Shown: positions 12,406 to 14,759 of the stretch, piece by piece
Position numbering within the stretch: the stretch's first letter is position 1
How the letters are laid out: the number at the start of each line of letters is the position of its first letter
Source of the DNA: DATKDU01 sp035512595
GTDB taxonomy: Bacteria; Planctomycetota; Planctomycetia; Pirellulales; Pirellulaceae
Direction of reading: 5' to 3'
Assembly: GCA_035512595.1 (NCBI GenBank)
Contig: DATKDU010000299.1
Coordinates: 1-14,759, forward strand
DNA length: 14,759 nt
Translations under genes and position numbers: made by a program
Notes under the pieces: generated by a model
The model's database searches: none
What the model was told of the DNA's origin: nothing
Seen by the model: the letters and a program-made list of their open reading frames with translations, nothing else

Positions 12406-14735
12406 TCATAAATCAAAAATTGCTGTCGCCGCCGCAGAAAGCGATCGACCCCTTCGCGGGCCGCGGCTTGGACAAGATCGATCGGCTTGCCGGCCAGAAT
12501 CGCCTCGTGCGTGGCCTTATTCCCCAGCAGGCGGTCGTAGCCTTTCGCCTCCCACTGTTCTGGATAGAGCTTCCGCAGCACGACGGCAATCTCCAGGCCG
12601 GTGCGCAGCGGCTCAAACTGCGCCCGGTCGGTGATGGCGATGTTGATCCCGCCGCACTTTTCGCCGCTAAACTTGCTGGAAGAGGGCGTGAACTCGATCG
12701 GGATGAAGCTCACGCCGGAGATGTTGCGGATCGATAGCTCCCCGGCCAGTTTGCGGCCGTCGAGCCATGGCGCGCCGATCACTTCAAACGGCGTATCAGT
12801 GCCGCGACCGACCGAGAGGTTGGTCGTTTCCAAGAGGCCGATGCCGGGGTAAAGAAACGCCTGCGTCAGGCTCCGCATGTTTGGCGACGGATTGACCCAC
12901 ACCAGGCCGGTCGCGTCGAACGCATCGCTGCGCCGCCAGCCTTCGCACTCGATCACCTGTAGATCAAGGTTGAGCTTAAGCTCCGCCGCCAGCAGCAGGG
13001 CCAGCTCGCCGGCAGTCATTCCATGTCGCACGGGCAGACGGTGGAACCCGACGAACGATTCGCGCCCTTCGTCGAGCATCGGGCCGGCGACGAGAGTGCC
13101 GCCGATCGGATTGGGCCGGTCGAGAACGACGAACCGCTTTCCGCCCTCGGCGGCGGCTTTCATTGCCTCGCCCATCGTCGAGACGTAAGTGTAGAAGCGA
13201 GTGCCGATGTCCTGGATGTCGAAGACGAGCGTGTCGAGGCCCTCGAGCATCTCCTTCGTCGGCTTGCGGGTTTCGCCGTAAAGACTGTGAACCTTTAGCC
13301 CCGTGCCTTGATCCTGCGAGTCGCCGATCTTGGCGATGTCGAGCTTCCCCTCGAAACCGTGCTCGGGGCTGAAGAGGGCAACCAACTCGACGTTGGTGGC
13401 TTCGTGCAACAGCTTGACCGTGCTCTGGCCGTCGGCACTGCGTCCCGTGTGGTTCGTGATCAGTCCGACTTTGCGGCCGGCGAGTTGGCGGAAGTGGTCG
13501 CGGGCCAGGACGTCGATGCCGCACATTGTAGAACGGAATTCATTCCGTACCTGCACGCCGCGGAACGGAATGAATTCCGTTCTACGAATCGCCGCCGCCG
13601 CCACGGTGCCGATCTTCCCTGCCAGCGGGTTGACCAACCCTTTGCCGTCGGGATGCAGCCGGTTGCTGAGGAAGATGACAAACAGTTCGAGTTCCGGATC
13701 GATCCAGAGCACGGTGCCGGTGAACCCGCCGTGGCCGAAGGCCGAGTCGGTCAAGAGCTCGCCGCGGTTGATCGAATAGCCGGTTCGCTTGTCCCAGCCC
13801 AGCCCCCGCAGGCCCGTGGAGACCTTATATCCTTGCGTCATCACGGCCACGGTCCGCGGCGACAGAATTCGAACGCCGCCATGCTCGCCCCCGCCAATCA
13901 TCATCTGGGCATAAACGGCCATATCCTCAGCCGTCGAAAACAACCCCGCGTGTCCGGCGACGCCGCCGAGCAAGTGCGACCGCGGATCGTGGACTTCTCC
14001 TTGAATCCATTTGCCGTTCCGCTGCTCCGTCGGTGCTGCCCGCGCTTTCAGCTCGTCTGAGGGCAGATATCCGGTCTCCCTCATTCCCAGCGGCCGGAAG
14101 ATGTTTTCCTGCGAGAACTCGTGAACCGACTTGCCGCTGACGCGGCGGATGATCTCCGCGAGCAGGACGTAATTGACGTCGGAGTAAATGAACTTCGTCC
14201 CGGTCGGCGCTTGCAAACCCAACTGGCAGATTTTTTCGATGGCCTTCTCCTGTCCCTCCTTGTAGTCGCCGACGGCGTTGTCTGGCAATAAGCCGCTTTG
14301 ATGAATCAGCAAATCGCGGATCGTGATCTCCTGTTTGCCGTTGGCCGCGAACTCCGGAATCAGCGTGGCGACCTTGTCCCCCAGCTTGAGCTGCCCGCGC
14401 TCGACCAGCAGCATCACGCTCGTCGCCGTCGCCACCGGCTTGGTGATCGATGCCATGTCGAAAACAGTATCGACCGTCATCGGCACTTCGCTCGGCTGCA
14501 CCTGCTTGTTGCCATAGGCCTTGAGGAGAACGATCTTCCCCTGCCTGCCGATGCAGACGACGCAGCCGGGCATTTTCTTCTCGGCGATCCCCTGGGCCAC
14601 GATTTCATCAATCCGCGCCAGGTGCGCGCCATCCATGCCGGCCTCTTCCGGCGCTGCGTGGGGCAGTCCTTCCGCGAACGCCTCGCGACAAACTGACAGC
14701 AGCAGCACGCCGAGCAAGATTCGCCAGCAAATCAC
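12402..14735 (-). CDS. Secreted AmiE-like serine hydrolase fused to NamZ (DUF1343)
   Basis: A 777-residue exported fusion. It starts at GTG 14735 with AAGGAG seven bases upstream, and has a Sec signal peptide ending near AFA-EG (20-23). Residues about 27-380 are a class C beta-lactamase/penicillin-binding fold: S96-I-T-K99 (nucleophile and lysine), Y184-S-D-V-N188 and H335-G-G (KTG equivalent), as in B. subtilis AmiE, which cuts the MurNAc-peptide bond. Residues about 405-770 are DUF1343/NamZ: GLITNHTG (424-431), FSPEHGFEG (455-463), FDIQDIGTRFYTY (505-517), LDRPNPIGG (538-546), RHGMTAGELA (570-579), WRRSDAFDATGLVWVNPSPNM (600-620) and SVGRGTDTPFE (641-651). Together they would remove the stem peptide and then release MurNAc outside the cytoplasm. 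The amidase role is inferred; related folds include esterases and D-Ala carboxypeptidases. A palindromic element encodes 20 residues (384-403) in the interdomain linker. Confidence 0.94.
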   Translation of the reverse strand: MICWRILLGVLLLSVCREAFAEGLPHAAPEEAGMDGAHLARIDEIVAQGIAEKKMPGCVVCIGRQGKIVLLKAYGNKQVQPSEVPMTVDTVFDMASITKPVATATSVMLLVERGQLKLGDKVATLIPEFAANGKQEITIRDLLIHQSGLLPDNAVGDYKEGQEKAIEKICQLGLQAPTGTKFIYSDVNYVLLAEIIRRVSGKSVHEFSQENIFRPLGMRETGYLPSDELKARAAPTEQRNGKWIQGEVHDPRSHLLGGVAGHAGLFSTAEDMAVYAQMMIGGGEHGGVRILSPRTVAVMTQGYKVSTGLRGLGWDKRTGYSINRGELLTDSAFGHGGFTGTVLWIDPELELFVIFLSNRLHPDGKGLVNPLAGKIGTVAAAAIRRTEFIPFRGVQVRNEFRSTMCGIDVLARDHFRQLAGRKVGLITNHTGRSADGQSTVKLLHEATNVELVALFSPEHGFEGKLDIAKIGDSQDQGTGLKVHSLYGETRKPTKEMLEGLDTLVFDIQDIGTRFYTYVSTMGEAMKAAAEGGKRFVVLDRPNPIGGTLVAGPMLDEGRESFVGFHRLPVRHGMTAGELALLLAAELKLNLDLQVIECEGWRRSDAFDATGLVWVNPSPNMRSLTQAFLYPGIGLLETTNLSVGRGTDTPFEVIGAPWLDGRKLAGELSIRNISGVSFIPIEFTPSSSKFSGEKCGGINIAITDRAQFEPLRTGLEIAVVLRKLYPEQWEAKGYDRLLGNKATHEAILAGKPIDLVQAAAREGVDRFLRRRQQFLIYE
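13528..13585. repeat. REP/BIME-like palindrome in the fusion gene linker
   Basis: Two 21-bp units, 13528-13548 and 13565-13585, are perfect reverse complements separated by 16 bases. Each has a GTAG foot, one A, and a 7-bp stem ACGGAAT-TC-ATTCCGT. The element is translated as residues 384-403 (RRTEFIPFRGVQVRNEFRST), exactly between the serine hydrolase domain and the DUF1343 domain. It shares the GTAG foot and paired-hairpin layout with the elements at 11026 and 11440, but its stem sequence is unrelated to theirs. Confidence 0.9.
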
Positions 14736-14759
14736 GGCGTCACTCCTTCTTCGCGACTT

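Noticed and set aside
11026..13585. CRISPR-like repeats
   Set aside because: The palindromes differ in sequence, are not regularly spaced and lie within intact coding frames; no cas genes are present.

Overview
The window looks like GC-rich chromosome from a planctomycete, most likely of the Pirellulales. This rests on gene content: two DUF1501 proteins, a DUF1559 prepilin-like protein with an H-X9-DG motif next to a small transthyretin-like lipoprotein, an Abhydrolase_10-type esterase, and a serine hydrolase fused to DUF1343. Dispersed GACAGGAARATGG repeats and GTAG-footed palindromes agree with this. No RNA gene, CRISPR array, transposase or origin was seen. The assignment comes from family recognition, not a database search.

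Layout, left to right. The plus strand carries the 3' part of a DUF1501 gene (1-977), a lower-GC hypothetical gene (1081-1665) bracketed by inverted pairs of a 13-bp repeat, and a secreted BNR-repeat sialidase-like gene (1743-2888). Everything from 2839 to 14735 is on the minus strand, so it is described here in the direction of transcription, from the right edge. A gene of 777 codons encodes a secreted AmiE-like serine hydrolase fused to a NamZ/DUF1343 exo-muramidase domain (14735-12402). It is followed by a lower-GC hypothetical gene (12405-11782) and a second DUF1343 gene without a signal peptide (11760-10486). Then come a secreted alpha/beta hydrolase with its own promoter candidate (10424-8358), the lipoprotein (8195-7737), the DUF1559 gene with a leader hairpin (7560-6397) and a clear intrinsic terminator (6333-6302). 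A Tat-exported DUF1501 protein with a good promoter (6181-4775), a double-PDZ exported protein with a long charged helix and low-complexity tail (4521-3094), and a probable small protein gene (3021-2839) complete the strand.

Biologically, the three-gene unit at 14735-10486 reads as a peptidoglycan-salvage cluster. In Bacillus subtilis separate AmiE and NamZ enzymes strip the peptide and then release MurNAc; here the two activities appear joined in one exported polypeptide. The sialidase-like, DUF1501 and esterase genes suit a bacterium that scavenges complex polymers.

The most unusual signal is three different palindromic elements lying in frame inside coding sequence of the two DUF1343 genes (13528-13585, 11440-11492, 11026-11085). 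Each is a pair of inverted hairpins with a GTAG foot, the layout of REP/BIME elements mobilised by RAYT transposases. Each adds about 18-20 residues without a stop. One sits in the linker between the fused domains, and another occupies the place of a segment that the paralogue keeps (GWRR...TG). This resembles the protein-coding palindromic elements of Rickettsia, here built from REP-like units.
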